Below, piece after piece: positions 16,792 to 26,259 of a stretch of DNA of 46,772 nt. The notes below the pieces were generated by a model. The model saw only the letters and a program-made list of their open reading frames with translations, made no database searches and was not told the DNA's origin. The stretch comes from Chromatiales bacterium (GTDB lineage Bacteria; Pseudomonadota; Gammaproteobacteria; Thiohalomonadales; Thiohalomonadaceae): assembly GCA_003251535.1 (NCBI GenBank), contig QKFD01000024.1, positions 161,837 to 208,608 of the forward strand. The letters are read 5' to 3'. How positions within the stretch are numbered: the stretch's first letter is position 1; each line of letters begins with the position of its first letter. The translations under genes and the position numbers were made by a program.

Positions 16792-17634
16792 ATGGCTATC
16801 CGTTCTCTGCTCGTTTTCTTGGTATCCGCGCTCTGCTGGATATCCAACGCACAGGCATCGGATGCCTACTCCTTCGGGGTGCTCTCCCAGCGTAGTGCCG
16901 TGCTCACCGCCCAGTACTGGAATCCCATTCTGGACTATGTACAGCAGCGGAGCGGCGTCGAGTTGCGCCTGAAGGTGGCGCGCACCGCCCCGGAGTCCAA
17001 CGCCGCCACCGAGCGCGGCGAGTACGATTTCGTCTACTCCAACACCATCTTTCTCCCGGCCATGGCAGAGGCCAACTACCAGGTCATCCTGCGCCCACGG
17101 GCCGAGGCGATCGCCGGGCAGATCGTCACCCTGGCCAACTCCCCCATCCACGACCTGCATGAGCTACAGGGGCGGGAGGTGGGCTTCCCCTCCTTGGCCG
17201 CCTTTGTCGGCTATGCGGTCCCCATGGACCACCTACTGCGCGAAGAGATCCAGGTAAATCCGGTATTCGGCGGCAACCAAGAGGGGATCATGGGCCAGCT
17301 GAAGGCCGGCAAGGTGATCGCCGCCGGGGTGAACAGCCTGGTGATGCGCGACTTCGCCGCCCGCGAGCAGCTGCAATACCGGGTGTTGTGGCAGTCAGTG
17401 CCCTACAACAACCTCCCCATCTCGGCCCACCCACGGGTCCCGGCCGAGGTGGTCAACAAGGTGCGCCAGGCCATCGCCAGCATGAACGACGACCCGCAGG
17501 GGAGCGCCGTGCTGAAGACCAGCGCCGCCATCATCAAGCAGAAGCCGCCCTTTGGCTTCGATCTCGCGGATCAGAGCGACTACCAGAGTTACGTAGACTT
17601 CTACCGCCACACTCTGGTCAACGATATCCGCTAA
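16792..17634 (+). CDS. PhnD-type periplasmic binding protein coupled to a c-di-GMP enzyme
   Basis: A 280-aa exported binding protein of the PhnD (phosphate/phosphite/phosphonate) family. It has a signal peptide (about residues 1-22, ending in NAQAS), then SFGVLSQRSAVLTAQYWNPILDYVQ, YDFVYSNTIFLPA and a ligand-closing segment LQGREVGFPS. No cognate ATPase or permease is adjacent. The GGDEF-EAL gene begins two bases after the stop codon, so the likely role is ligand sensing for that membrane enzyme rather than import. A possible -10 (CATAAT near 16756) lies upstream in the 211-base gap. Confidence 0.88.
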   Translation: MAIRSLLVFLVSALCWISNAQASDAYSFGVLSQRSAVLTAQYWNPILDYVQQRSGVELRLKVARTAPESNAATERGEYDFVYSNTIFLPAMAEANYQVILRPRAEAIAGQIVTLANSPIHDLHELQGREVGFPSLAAFVGYAVPMDHLLREEIQVNPVFGGNQEGIMGQLKAGKVIAAGVNSLVMRDFAAREQLQYRVLWQSVPYNNLPISAHPRVPAEVVNKVRQAIASMNDDPQGSAVLKTSAAIIKQKPPFGFDLADQSDYQSYVDFYRHTLVNDIR

Positions 17635-17636
17635 GC

Positions 17637-20447
17637 GTGACTACCCCCGTTGCACGCCTATGGGCCCGGCTGCCCTTCACCGGCCGGCTGCTGTTCACCG
17701 CCAGCATCGCCCTCATTATCGCCGGCGGTACCATGCTCTACTCCTCGGCGCGCCGCGATGCCGAGGAGGCGCAGGCCGATCTGCGCGCCGCCCTAACCGC
17801 TGAGCTATCCACCCTGCCCGCCTCGCTGGCGGAGATTGTGGTCATTGGCGACTTCTCCACCCTGCAACAGACGTTGGAGCGCCACGTCACCCGGCAGGAG
17901 ATCGCCCACATCACCTTCCACGACATCTCCGGCACCACCATCGAATCGGCCGATCGCCAGGTGGCCCTCGCGGCACCCCAGTGGTTCGTGAGGTGGTTGG
18001 GGGTGGAGGATCGCCGCGGCACCACCGAGACCCTCATCGGCGGGCGTAGCTACGGCACCCTGGAGATCACCCTCACCGCCCGCCCGGCCATCAACCGCTC
18101 CTGGCAGCGTCTCAAGAGCCACCTCTCGATCCTGGCGCTGGCGGTCCTCCTCGACTTTCTCGGCATCTGGTTGGTACTGCGCAGCGGCTTGCGGCCGCTA
18201 CGCGCCCTGGATGCCAGCGCCCGCGCCCTGGCCCAAGGGGAGTTCACCAGCCGCATCGCCCCCCAGGGCAGCCCGGAGCTACGCCGCTCCATCACCGCCT
18301 TCAACCAGATGGCCGACGCCATCCAGCGTGCCCATGAGGTGTTGGGGCAGGAGAAGGAGAAGTGGCGGATCACCCTCAACTCCATCGGTGATGCGGTGAT
18401 CGCCACCGATGGCGTTGAGCGGATCGAGTTTATGAATCCGGAGGCGGAACGCCTGACCGGCTGGTCTGCCCAGGAGGGGATAGGGCAGCGGCTACCGGAG
18501 ATCCTGCGGCTCATCGATGAGCTGAGCGGCGCCAGCAAACCGAGTCCGGTGGAGGAGGCGATCACCAAGGGCCACGCCATCAATCTCGCCAACCACACCC
18601 TGCTGCTGGCCAAAGATGGACAGAGCCGCCCCATCGCCGATAGTGCCGCACCGATCCGACTGGCCACCGACGGCACCATCATCGGTGCCGTCATGGTCTT
18701 CCGTGACGAGACCCGCGAGCGGCGGCGACTGGAGCAGCTCCGGGCGGTGGCCGAACAGCGGCGCCTCACCGCCAGTGTCTTTGAGAATACCCATGAGGGG
18801 ATCCTCATCACCGATCCGCAGGGCAAGATCATCGAGGTCAATGCCGCCTTCAGCCGCATCACCGGCTACGACCGCGAGGAGGTGTTGGGGCGCAACCCAC
18901 GGCTGCTCAAGTCGGGCTACCACGAGCAGGAGTTCTTTAGCGCCATGTGGCAGGTGCTGACCGAACGCGGCTACTGGAGCAGCGAGATCTGGAATCGGCG
19001 CAAGGATGGCGAGGTCTACCCAGAGCTACTCACCATCTCGGCGGTGCACGATGAAAACGGCGAGGTCACCCACTATGTGGGGGTGGCCACCGATATCACC
19101 CTCATCAAACAGCACGAGCAGCAGCTGGAGCGCATCGCCCACCACGACTCGCTCACCGGGATCCCCAACCGGGTCCTGCTGGCCGATCGGATGCGCCAAT
19201 CCATCGCCCAGACCCGCCGCAGCGGCCACCTGATGGCGGTGGGCTATCTCGACCTCGACGGCTTCAAGCCGATCAACGACTCCTTTGGCCATGAGGCGGG
19301 CGATCAACTGCTCATCGAGGTGGCCGGCCGCATGGAGAGCGGTCTGCGTGACGGCGATACCGTGGCCCGGCTGGGGGGCGATGAGTTTGTCTTCCTACTC
19401 CTCGGGCTGCGCGATATCCATGAGTGCGAACAGACCGTCACCCGGCTCCTCTCGCTCATCGCCCAACCCATCGCCCTCGGCCCAGAGACGGTCACCATCT
19501 CCGCCAGTATCGGCGTCAGCATCTACCCCACTGACGACGCCGATCCCGATACCCTGCTGCGCCACGCCGACCAGGCGATGTACCTCGCCAAGCAGGCGGG
19601 CCGTAACCGCTATCACCTCTACGATCCAGAGCACGACCGACGCGCCCGCAGCCAGCGGGAGGCGCTGGAGCGGATCACCCAAGGGCTGGCGGTCGATGAG
19701 TTCGAGCTGTTCTACCAGCCCAAGGTCAACATGCGTAGCGGCGAGGTGGTGGGGGCCGAGGCGCTGATCCGCTGGCGCCACCCCGAACGCGGCCTGCTGG
19801 CGCCGGCCGACTTCCTGCCCCTGCTGGAGGGGAGCGATGAGGCGCTGGCGCTGGGCGAGTGGGTGCTGGCAACCGCGCTCTACCAGGTGGCCACCTGGCA
19901 CCGCCAGGGGCTCAACCTCGGGATCAGCGTCAACATCGCCGCCCAACATATCCAACAGCAGACCTTCGCCACACGGCTCCAGGAGCTACTGGCGCAATAC
20001 CCCGATCTACCGCGGGGCAGCGTCCAGCTGGAGGTGTTGGAGACCGCCGCCCTGGAGGATATCGGGCGGGTCTCCCGCATCATCGATGCCTGCCGCCAAC
20101 TGGGCGTCGGGTTTGCCCTGGACGACTTCGGCACCGGCTACTCCTCCCTCACCTATCTCAAACGACTGCCAGCCGAGGCGCTCAAGATCGACCAATCCTT
20201 CGTCCGCGACATGCTCAAGGACCCGGAGGATCTCGCCATCGTCGAGGGGGTGGTCGCCCTGGCCAACGCCTTCGGTCGCTCTGTGATTGCCGAGGGGGTA
20301 GAGTCCCTGGAGCACTGCCTGCGGCTCATGCAGCTGGGTTGCGACATCGCCCAGGGGTATGGCATTGCCCGCCCCATGCCAGCGGCCCAGATCCCGCAGT
20401 GGGTCGCCGCCTGGCGGCCCGATCCGCGCTGGCAGCAGGAGGCTTAA
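17637..20447 (+). CDS. Membrane PAS-PAS-GGDEF-EAL c-di-GMP turnover protein
   Basis: A 936-aa inner-membrane protein. One helix (about residues 15-35) leads to a periplasmic domain of about 125 residues, a second helix (163-183), a HAMP linker, two PAS domains (about 243-490), then GGDEF and EAL domains. The GGDEF site is intact and has an inhibitory RxxD site five residues before it (RDGD). The EAL site is intact (EALIRW, DDFGTGYSS, KIDQSF, AEGVES). The protein can therefore potentially make and degrade c-di-GMP. I start at GTG because it is two bases after the preceding stop; the open frame extends upstream only as out-of-frame overlap with the binding-protein gene. The periplasmic domain is the obvious docking site for the PhnD-like protein encoded before it. 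Confidence 0.93.
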   Translation: MTTPVARLWARLPFTGRLLFTASIALIIAGGTMLYSSARRDAEEAQADLRAALTAELSTLPASLAEIVVIGDFSTLQQTLERHVTRQEIAHITFHDISGTTIESADRQVALAAPQWFVRWLGVEDRRGTTETLIGGRSYGTLEITLTARPAINRSWQRLKSHLSILALAVLLDFLGIWLVLRSGLRPLRALDASARALAQGEFTSRIAPQGSPELRRSITAFNQMADAIQRAHEVLGQEKEKWRITLNSIGDAVIATDGVERIEFMNPEAERLTGWSAQEGIGQRLPEILRLIDELSGASKPSPVEEAITKGHAINLANHTLLLAKDGQSRPIADSAAPIRLATDGTIIGAVMVFRDETRERRRLEQLRAVAEQRRLTASVFENTHEGILITDPQGKIIEVNAAFSRITGYDREEVLGRNPRLLKSGYHEQEFFSAMWQVLTERGYWSSEIWNRRKDGEVYPELLTISAVHDENGEVTHYVGVATDITLIKQHEQQLERIAHHDSLTGIPNRVLLADRMRQSIAQTRRSGHLMAVGYLDLDGFKPINDSFGHEAGDQLLIEVAGRMESGLRDGDTVARLGGDEFVFLLLGLRDIHECEQTVTRLLSLIAQPIALGPETVTISASIGVSIYPTDDADPDTLLRHADQAMYLAKQAGRNRYHLYDPEHDRRARSQREALERITQGLAVDEFELFYQPKVNMRSGEVVGAEALIRWRHPERGLLAPADFLPLLEGSDEALALGEWVLATALYQVATWHRQGLNLGISVNIAAQHIQQQTFATRLQELLAQYPDLPRGSVQLEVLETAALEDIGRVSRIIDACRQLGVGFALDDFGTGYSSLTYLKRLPAEALKIDQSFVRDMLKDPEDLAIVEGVVALANAFGRSVIAEGVESLEHCLRLMQLGCDIAQGYGIARPMPAAQIPQWVAAWRPDPRWQQEA

Positions 20448-20454
20448 GCGCGCC

Positions 20455-22158
20455 TCACTCCTCCCGCACCAGGGCGTAGTTCTGCCGCCGCACGCCATGG
20501 AGCAGTAGATCCACACTCTCGTCGGCCACCCCAATCGCCTCCAGCACCTCGGCCCCGAGGCGCAAGCTCGCCTCTAACGCCTCTGGATAGGCGCCGGTCG
20601 CCCCCGCCTCCAGCAGCGCAGAGACCGCCATCAGGTCCCGGGCGCGGGCGATGATCTTGAGATGGGGATAGCTGCTGCGCAGCAGGGTAACGGCCTTCAA
20701 CATCGCCTGGGGTCGATCAATGGTGAGCACCACCGCCACGACCCGCTCCAGATGGGCGCGGGCCATCAGCTTGGGGTCGCTGATGTCGCCATAGTAGACC
20801 GGGCGGCCATCGGCCTGCCCTTCGGCGACATGGGCGGTATTGTTATCGAAGGCGATATAGGGCACGGAAGAGCCCTGGAGCAGGGTCGCCACCGTGTGGC
20901 CCACCCGACCATAGCCGGCGATCACCACCCGTGCCTCCCCCTCCATCCCCTCCGAAAAGCGGTAGGGGCCCTCACTCACCGGCACCCGCCGCGCCAAGCT
21001 AGCGCTCAGCCGATCGCCCAGTTTCACCAACAGTGGAGTGAGGAGCATCGAGGTGGAGATGACCCCCACGGAGAGGGCAAAGGTGGCGTTATCGATCACC
21101 CCCAGGGCATGGGCGGCGCCAAACAGCACGAAACCGAACTCGCCCCCCTGAACCAGCAGGAATGCCACCTTGACCGCCAAGGGGCGCTCAAACCCAAACA
21201 GCAGCAACAGGCCCAACAGCACCCCGAGCTTGATGGCAATGATGGCGCTCACGTGGAGGGCAAACAGCAGCGGTGCCTGGGCCAGGGCCGCAATGTCGAT
21301 GGACATCCCCACTGCCACAAAAAAGAGGCTCATCAGCAGCCCTTTATAGGGCTCCACCAGCGCCTCGATCTGGTAGTTGTAGCGCGTGCTGGAGAGCAGC
21401 AGGCCCATCAAAAAGGCGCCCAGCGCCATGGAGAGCCCGGCCATGTGCGTGGCCCAGGCGGAGGTGAAGACCGCCAACATCACCACCAGGAAGAACCCCT
21501 CCCGGTTACCCTGACGCGCCATCCGCTCCAGCGCCGTGGGCAGCACATAGCGCCCCAGCCCCCACACCAGCCCCAGCATCCCCGCCACTAGCAGCGCCTG
21601 CCCTCCCAGCGAGCCAGCCTCCGGCGCCGGTGAACTGGTCGCCAACAGCGGCACCAAGGCGAGGAGCGGCACAATGGCCAGGTCCTGCATCAGCAACACC
21701 GCGAAGGTGGTCCGCCCGTGGGGACTGGCCACCTCCCCCCGCTCCTCCAGGATCTGCATGACAAAGGCGGTGGAGGAGAGGGCCAGGGTGAGCCCAATCA
21801 GCAGCGCAACCCCACGATTCTCCAGAAACAGCATGGCGTAGAGACCGATGGCCAGCCCAGAGAGGAGCACCTGGAGCGAGCCGAGCCCGAACACCTCCCG
21901 GCGCATCGCCCATAGGCGCTGCGGCTTCATCTCCAGACCGATGAGAAACAGCAGCATGACCACCCCCAGCTCGGTGAAGTGGCGCACATCCTCCACCTGG
22001 GTCGTCACATAGGGTCCGGGAGAGTGGGGCCCGACGGCGATCCCGGCCACCAGTAGGCCGAGCACCGAGCCGAGTCCAAGGCGCTTGAACAGCGCCACCG
22101 AGAGGGAGGCGACGGCCAGTAGCAGCATCGCCGAGAAGACAAAGGAGTCGAGTTGCAT
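20455..22158 (-). CDS. KefB/KefC-type cation:proton antiporter (CPA2) with TrkA-N domain
   Basis: A 567-aa monovalent cation:proton antiporter. The first 380 residues hold about a dozen hydrophobic segments of the CPA2 fold (for example GLGSVLGLLVAGIAVGPHSPG). The C-terminal RCK_N domain begins with VVIAGYGRVGHTVA, the Rossmann glycine motif that binds nucleotide, and includes the IIARARD segment. The likely role is potassium efflux and pH or electrophile-stress protection. No KefF/KefG ancillary oxidoreductase gene is adjacent. The start is uncertain, as no clear ribosome binding site is visible; a TTG two codons upstream is an alternative. Confidence 0.9.
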   Translation of the reverse strand: MQLDSFVFSAMLLLAVASLSVALFKRLGLGSVLGLLVAGIAVGPHSPGPYVTTQVEDVRHFTELGVVMLLFLIGLEMKPQRLWAMRREVFGLGSLQVLLSGLAIGLYAMLFLENRGVALLIGLTLALSSTAFVMQILEERGEVASPHGRTTFAVLLMQDLAIVPLLALVPLLATSSPAPEAGSLGGQALLVAGMLGLVWGLGRYVLPTALERMARQGNREGFFLVVMLAVFTSAWATHMAGLSMALGAFLMGLLLSSTRYNYQIEALVEPYKGLLMSLFFVAVGMSIDIAALAQAPLLFALHVSAIIAIKLGVLLGLLLLFGFERPLAVKVAFLLVQGGEFGFVLFGAAHALGVIDNATFALSVGVISTSMLLTPLLVKLGDRLSASLARRVPVSEGPYRFSEGMEGEARVVIAGYGRVGHTVATLLQGSSVPYIAFDNNTAHVAEGQADGRPVYYGDISDPKLMARAHLERVVAVVLTIDRPQAMLKAVTLLRSSYPHLKIIARARDLMAVSALLEAGATGAYPEALEASLRLGAEVLEAIGVADESVDLLLHGVRRQNYALVREE

Positions 22159-22311
22159 AGTCAACGGCTGTCATCGGAGCAGGGAGGCGGCGCCATTATC
22201 CCTTGGTTCTCTGTCCGATGTTCGTCTCCAGCATTGGGACCGCAACCACTACAGGGGGGTCTCTTGAGTCCCCAGGGGCCTCTGATATCACTCGCTATGG
22301 GCATTGGTGCA

Positions 22312-22351
22312 ATACACCGTAACCTGTCATATCTGACAGGTTACGGTGTAT
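22312..22351. repeat. Perfect 18-bp inverted repeat with 4-base spacer
   Basis: Two perfectly complementary 18-base arms (22312-22329 and 22334-22351) flank TATC; the core reads CCTGTCA-tatc-TGACAGG. It lies about 155 bases upstream of the Kef antiporter start and about 195 bases downstream of the XRE regulator gene, on the same strand as both. No U-tract follows on either strand, which argues against a simple terminator. It could be an operator, an mRNA hairpin or a small repeated palindromic element. Confidence 0.85.
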
Positions 22352-22546
22352 ATATCACCCCATCAGCCTCATGGATAATAAATAGGGTCAGATTAAAATA
22401 AATGCGAAATCCGCACCGTCAGCCATCGCCTCATCGCCATGACCCCAGCCACAGAGACATTCCAAACCATAGAAGATAAGCACTCTTCTAATAGGAAAGT
22501 GGGCGTAGAATCAGCCAGTAAAGGCAGCGCCTTGCCGTGCGCCCAC

Positions 22547-22927
22547 TCAACTCTTCTTGGGACCACTCCCCTTGCCCCGCGGGCGTGGGGTTTTGCGCCG
22601 CCGACGGATCTCTTCGCATTTGCTACGGGCGAGTGCCCCGCCATCATGGAGAGCGGCTATCGGTCCAAACTTCACCTCAAGTTCGAACATACAACCCACC
22701 CGACGCATGGTATCGAGGGTCGGATTACCCACATTGCGTTCGAAGTCGATATAGGTGCGCTCCGCGATCCCCAGCTCCCGCGCCATCTCCGGCTGCGTCA
22801 TGTTGAGGGCATCGCGCATTCGGCGCGCCGCCTCGTGCAGATAGAGCCGTCCGCTCGCCACCTCGCGTTGCAGCATGGCTCTCAGTGTTTGCTTCTCTTC
22901 ATCCGAGAGTTGGCGCCGTTTCACCAT
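22547..22927 (-). CDS. XRE-family helix-turn-helix protein
   Basis: A 126-aa DNA-binding protein. The helix-turn-helix spans about residues 38-75 (LNMTQPEMARELGIAERTY, then FERNVGNPTLDTMRRVG). An N-terminal helical segment precedes it and a lysine/arginine-rich tail follows. It resembles transcriptional regulators and antitoxin-like XRE proteins, but no toxin gene is recognisable beside it. The next features are a perfect palindrome (22312-22351) and the Kef gene downstream. Confidence 0.8.
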   Translation of the reverse strand: MVKRRQLSDEEKQTLRAMLQREVASGRLYLHEAARRMRDALNMTQPEMARELGIAERTYIDFERNVGNPTLDTMRRVGCMFELEVKFGPIAALHDGGALARSKCEEIRRRRKTPRPRGKGSGPKKS

Positions 22928-23906
22928 TGCACAGCGCTCCTCTCCCGGCGATCTCGCTGCGGGGTTAGAGGGGAAGGAGGACCGAAAAAGAGGGAAGAAA
23001 AAAGCGGTCCAGTAGGTCCCACAAATGGGGGAAGAAGATCCGTAATCGAGTGTAGGTCCACTGTAGCTTGATATTATATTGGCAAGTTAAATGAACAATC
23101 CAGAGACAGCCGCGCCGTATTATATGGCGGACCCAACAAACTGTCTGGCCAACAGGATAATAATTAAAAAAAGATCGCCTACTTTTGCCTACAACAGGAC
23201 TTGCCGCCTCCGCCATCCCCTTGCACAGGGGATGTGTATATACGAAATATAGCCCTCACTTCTCATCCACTTACAATGCGGTTACCGCGGGATGGCACGC
23301 TGCTGCAACATAAATTTTTTGCCGTCCCTACCCCTGCGGTTTTGCGCCGTTCAATGGGGCCCTCTCGCGGCCTCCTCCCCGTCGGGCCGCCCGCTCTCTT
23401 GCGGTATAGATCCGTGCGGCCTACCGCTTCTCAAGGCGTGTGCCGCGACCTTTAACGATTTGCCCTAGCTAGGCTCTGGGAGATATCTGAAAACATATGA
23501 ACAGCGCCCCCTCCTCTCGGCAAAGCCCCGATTCAACCCGCCGCGACGCCTCGGCAAAAATGTGAAGTAGCGCACAAAATGTGCGGCGCGTGGTGAGTGG
23601 AATACGCCATTGCCTGGGCCCCCTAGGGACCCCTATCAATATATATAGTGGGTGGCCTGAACCCACGCCCCCCGCCCGCGGCGCATCCCCCGAGCCAGCC
23701 GCTCCCCCCCTTCAGGCGCAGTGGCAGGGCACCGTAACGGCGCCCCCACCCGGCGGGACGGCCGTTGGGGTGGGGCGACGTCAGCGGCGCTCACCGCCCA
23801 CTTGTCCAAGCGTGGCGCCCCCCTGGGGTAGGCGCCTCGCCAAGACAGGCTTATCATTGCCCGCCGCGACCGTAAGCCACGAGACGACAAGGAGCATTGC
23901 TCCGCC
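22928..23906. other. Long stretch without a recognisable gene
   Basis: About 980 bases separate the XRE gene from the divergent ABC transporter, the largest gap in the window. Part of it (about 23030-23290) is clearly more AT-rich than the surroundings. It includes a perfect 8-bp hairpin at 23214-23234 (CATCCCCT/AGGGGATG, 5-base loop) and a short one near 23570 (CGCACA/TGTGCG). Open frames in it do not look like proteins. The last 250 bases are GC-rich and could form a structured leader for the ABC operon. I recognise no tRNA, known riboswitch or transposon remnant here. Confidence 0.6.
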
Positions 23907-24839
23907 ATGACCCTACCTGCCATCACAGTTGAGGGGGTGATCTTCGAGTACCCCGGGGTACGCGCCCTCGACGACGTGAGCTTCTCCATCCATCGAGGTA
24001 GCACTACCGCCTTGGTGGGCCCCAATGGCGCAGGCAAGACCACCCTGCTGCGCTGCATCGCCGCCCTAGAGCAGCCGCTGGCCGGGCAGATCACGGTGGA
24101 TGGCTTGGATATGCGGCAGGAGCCGCGCTCTGGCCATCGCCGGCTGGGCTATATCTCGGATAACTTCGGGCTCTATGAGTCGCTGACGGTGGCGCAGTGT
24201 CTACGCTATGCCGCGGAGGCCAACGGGGTGGCCCCCGGCGAGGTGGCACAGGCGGTGGCCGATACCGCCGAGCGGCTTGGTCTCACCTGGAAGTTGCCGC
24301 AGCGGGCGGGCGAGCTGTCACGCGGCCAGCGCCAACGGGTGGCCATTGGTCAGGCCATCATCCACCAGCCGGAGGTGCTCCTGCTTGACGAACCCGCCTC
24401 CGGGCTCGATCCGCAGGCCCGCCACGAGCTGAGTCTCCTCTTCCGCCGACTGCGTAACGACGGCATGACACTCTTGGTCTCCTCCCACATCCTGGCGGAG
24501 CTGGCGGAGTACTCCACCGACATGCTCATCCTCAAGGGTGGTCGGGTGATCGATCAACGTCCGGTGTTGGCCCCCCACGCCATCACCCGCCTCAGGCTAT
24601 CGCTGGCCAAGGCGCGCTCAGATGCCGCCGCACTGCTGGCGGGCCAAGCGGGGGTCGGCCACATCGAGGCCCATGGGGGCCATATCCACTTCGACTTCGC
24701 CGGCACGGCCCATGATCGCCACCGTCTGCTGCGGGAGCTGCTGGCCACCGGTCTGCCCATCTGCGGACTGTGCGAGATCACCAGCGATCTCCAGGCCTCC
24801 TACCTCGCCAGCGTGGGCAGTGAGGAGGAGCTGGAATGA
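23907..24839 (+). CDS. ABC transporter ATP-binding protein
   Basis: A 310-aa ATPase. Walker A is GPNGAGKTT, the signature is LSRGQRQRV, Walker B is VLLLDEPASGLDP, and the switch His is in SSHILAE. The C-terminal 90 residues are an extra domain after the nucleotide-binding core, like many type-2 (ABC-2/CcmA-like) exporters. The stop overlaps the start of the permease gene, so the two form one transport system. AAGGAG is visible upstream. The substrate is unknown. Confidence 0.93.
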   Translation: MTLPAITVEGVIFEYPGVRALDDVSFSIHRGSTTALVGPNGAGKTTLLRCIAALEQPLAGQITVDGLDMRQEPRSGHRRLGYISDNFGLYESLTVAQCLRYAAEANGVAPGEVAQAVADTAERLGLTWKLPQRAGELSRGQRQRVAIGQAIIHQPEVLLLDEPASGLDPQARHELSLLFRRLRNDGMTLLVSSHILAELAEYSTDMLILKGGRVIDQRPVLAPHAITRLRLSLAKARSDAAALLAGQAGVGHIEAHGGHIHFDFAGTAHDRHRLLRELLATGLPICGLCEITSDLQASYLASVGSEEELE

Positions 24840-26173
24840 GGTTGAATCCAGAACTACGGCGCCAGCTCTGGCTGGAGCTGAGCCTCCACCGACTGCTGGC
24901 CGCCCCGCTAGTGATCGCCATCCTGCTGGGGGTGAGTGCCATCCTCACGGAGGATGTCGCGCCCGCCCTCGCCCTCACCGCGGCCCTCCTCTTCATGCTC
25001 GTGACGGTGGCCTGGGGCAGCGCCCAAAGCTACAACTCCATGGTGGAGGAGCTCAGCGGCCGCACCTGGGATAACCAGCGGATGTCGAACATTGGACCGG
25101 CGACCATGGTGGCGGGCAAGCTGCTGGGGAGTACGGTATTTGCCTGGTATAGCGGCCTCATCTGCCTGGCGATCCTCGCCGGCACCCTGCCAGAACCCGC
25201 CTGGTTGGCTCCTTGGAGTTCAATGGAGGTGGTCTTCGGCTGCCTGTTGAGCGCCCTCCTGCTACAGGGGTTTGGCCTCTTCTTCGCCCTGCTGGAGATC
25301 AGCGCCGGCAAGGGGCGGGAGGGGGGCCGCTCCCGTCAGCTGGGGCTGCTCACCCTCCTGCTCTTCTGGATGATCATGCAGCTGGCCCTGAGTCCAGGCC
25401 GGGAGGCAGAGACCCAACTGGAGTGGTTCGGCACCCTCTATGACCGGGCCAACTTCACCCTCTGGAGTCTGTTAGCCTGCGTCGGTTGGCTCTGGTTTGG
25501 TAGCTATCGGCTGATGGCGGGAATGCTGGCGGTGCGTACCATCCCCTGGGGTAGCCTCGCCTTCACCCTATTTTTGACCTACTACCTCGCCGGTTTCGAG
25601 GCGCCGCGGACGGCGAGCGACCTGATCGCCCCTATCGGTAGCCTGGTGGCGCTGGTGCTGCTCTATATCGGTGGCTGGATGGCGCCGCGGGACTGGGGTT
25701 CGGTGCGCCGCAGCCTCTGGACCTGGCGGCGTCTGGCGGTGGGTGAGGCGCTGACCACCACCCCCGGTTGGGTCAATATCGCCCTCCTGGGCCTCGGCTG
25801 GGCGCTGTGGGCGGCGCTCCACCCAGACTGGGCAGTCCCCATGGCCGACGCCGCCCCCTCGCCACTACTCCACCTGCTGCCCATCACCCTGCTGCTGATA
25901 GCACTGCGCGATATCGCCCTGCTCTACCTCTTCAGCCTGGGGCAACGGCCCCAACGGGCAGAACTGATGGCAGCCATCTACATCCTGTTGCTGCACACCG
26001 CGCTGCCGGCACTTCTCAACCTGCTGGACCTCGCCTGGCTGGCCAGCCCCGCCTGGATGCTGTTCGAACCGACTCTGCTACCGGGGAGTTGGGGACCTTG
26101 GATCGCCACCCTCCAGCTACTCCTGGTGGTGGCGCTGCTGGGTTGGCGCCTGCGGGATCGACGGACGCCCTAA
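24836..26173 (+). CDS. ABC transporter permease (polytopic membrane protein)
   Basis: A 445-aa integral membrane protein with about ten to twelve hydrophobic segments. It starts inside the stop of the ATPase gene (ATGA overlap) and so is its membrane partner. SAQSYNSMVEELSGRTWDNQRMS near residue 62 is the conserved cytoplasmic coupling region seen in some ABC-2-like permeases. I recognise no substrate family. The absence of a periplasmic binding protein or signal peptide points to export or an internal membrane role. Confidence 0.8.
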   Translation: MRLNPELRRQLWLELSLHRLLAAPLVIAILLGVSAILTEDVAPALALTAALLFMLVTVAWGSAQSYNSMVEELSGRTWDNQRMSNIGPATMVAGKLLGSTVFAWYSGLICLAILAGTLPEPAWLAPWSSMEVVFGCLLSALLLQGFGLFFALLEISAGKGREGGRSRQLGLLTLLLFWMIMQLALSPGREAETQLEWFGTLYDRANFTLWSLLACVGWLWFGSYRLMAGMLAVRTIPWGSLAFTLFLTYYLAGFEAPRTASDLIAPIGSLVALVLLYIGGWMAPRDWGSVRRSLWTWRRLAVGEALTTTPGWVNIALLGLGWALWAALHPDWAVPMADAAPSPLLHLLPITLLLIALRDIALLYLFSLGQRPQRAELMAAIYILLLHTALPALLNLLDLAWLASPAWMLFEPTLLPGSWGPWIATLQLLLVVALLGWRLRDRRTP

Positions 26174-26211
26174 CGGCTATAGGCGCACGGGGAGAGGGTT
26201 GCCTGCGGCAT

Positions 26212-26236
26212 GGTGAGGGCCACGGCGGCCCTCACC
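26212..26236. terminator. Hairpin between convergent genes
   Basis: A perfect 10-bp stem (GGTGAGGGCC/GGCCCTCACC) with a five-base loop lies between the permease stop and the converging hemerythrin-like gene. No U-tract follows, so termination would be Rho-assisted or by structure alone. Confidence 0.5.
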
Positions 26237-26259
26237 CGAGGGGGAGGCGAGAGAGGGGG

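Noticed and set aside
16792-17634. PhnD-like protein as part of a phosphonate uptake operon
   Set aside because: No ATPase or permease gene is adjacent, and the gene is coupled to a GGDEF-EAL protein instead.
23293-23308. TGGCACGCTGCTGCAA, resembling a sigma-54 promoter in the gene-free region
   Set aside because: Spacing between GG and GC is nine, not ten, and the nearest downstream gene on this strand is about 600 bases away.
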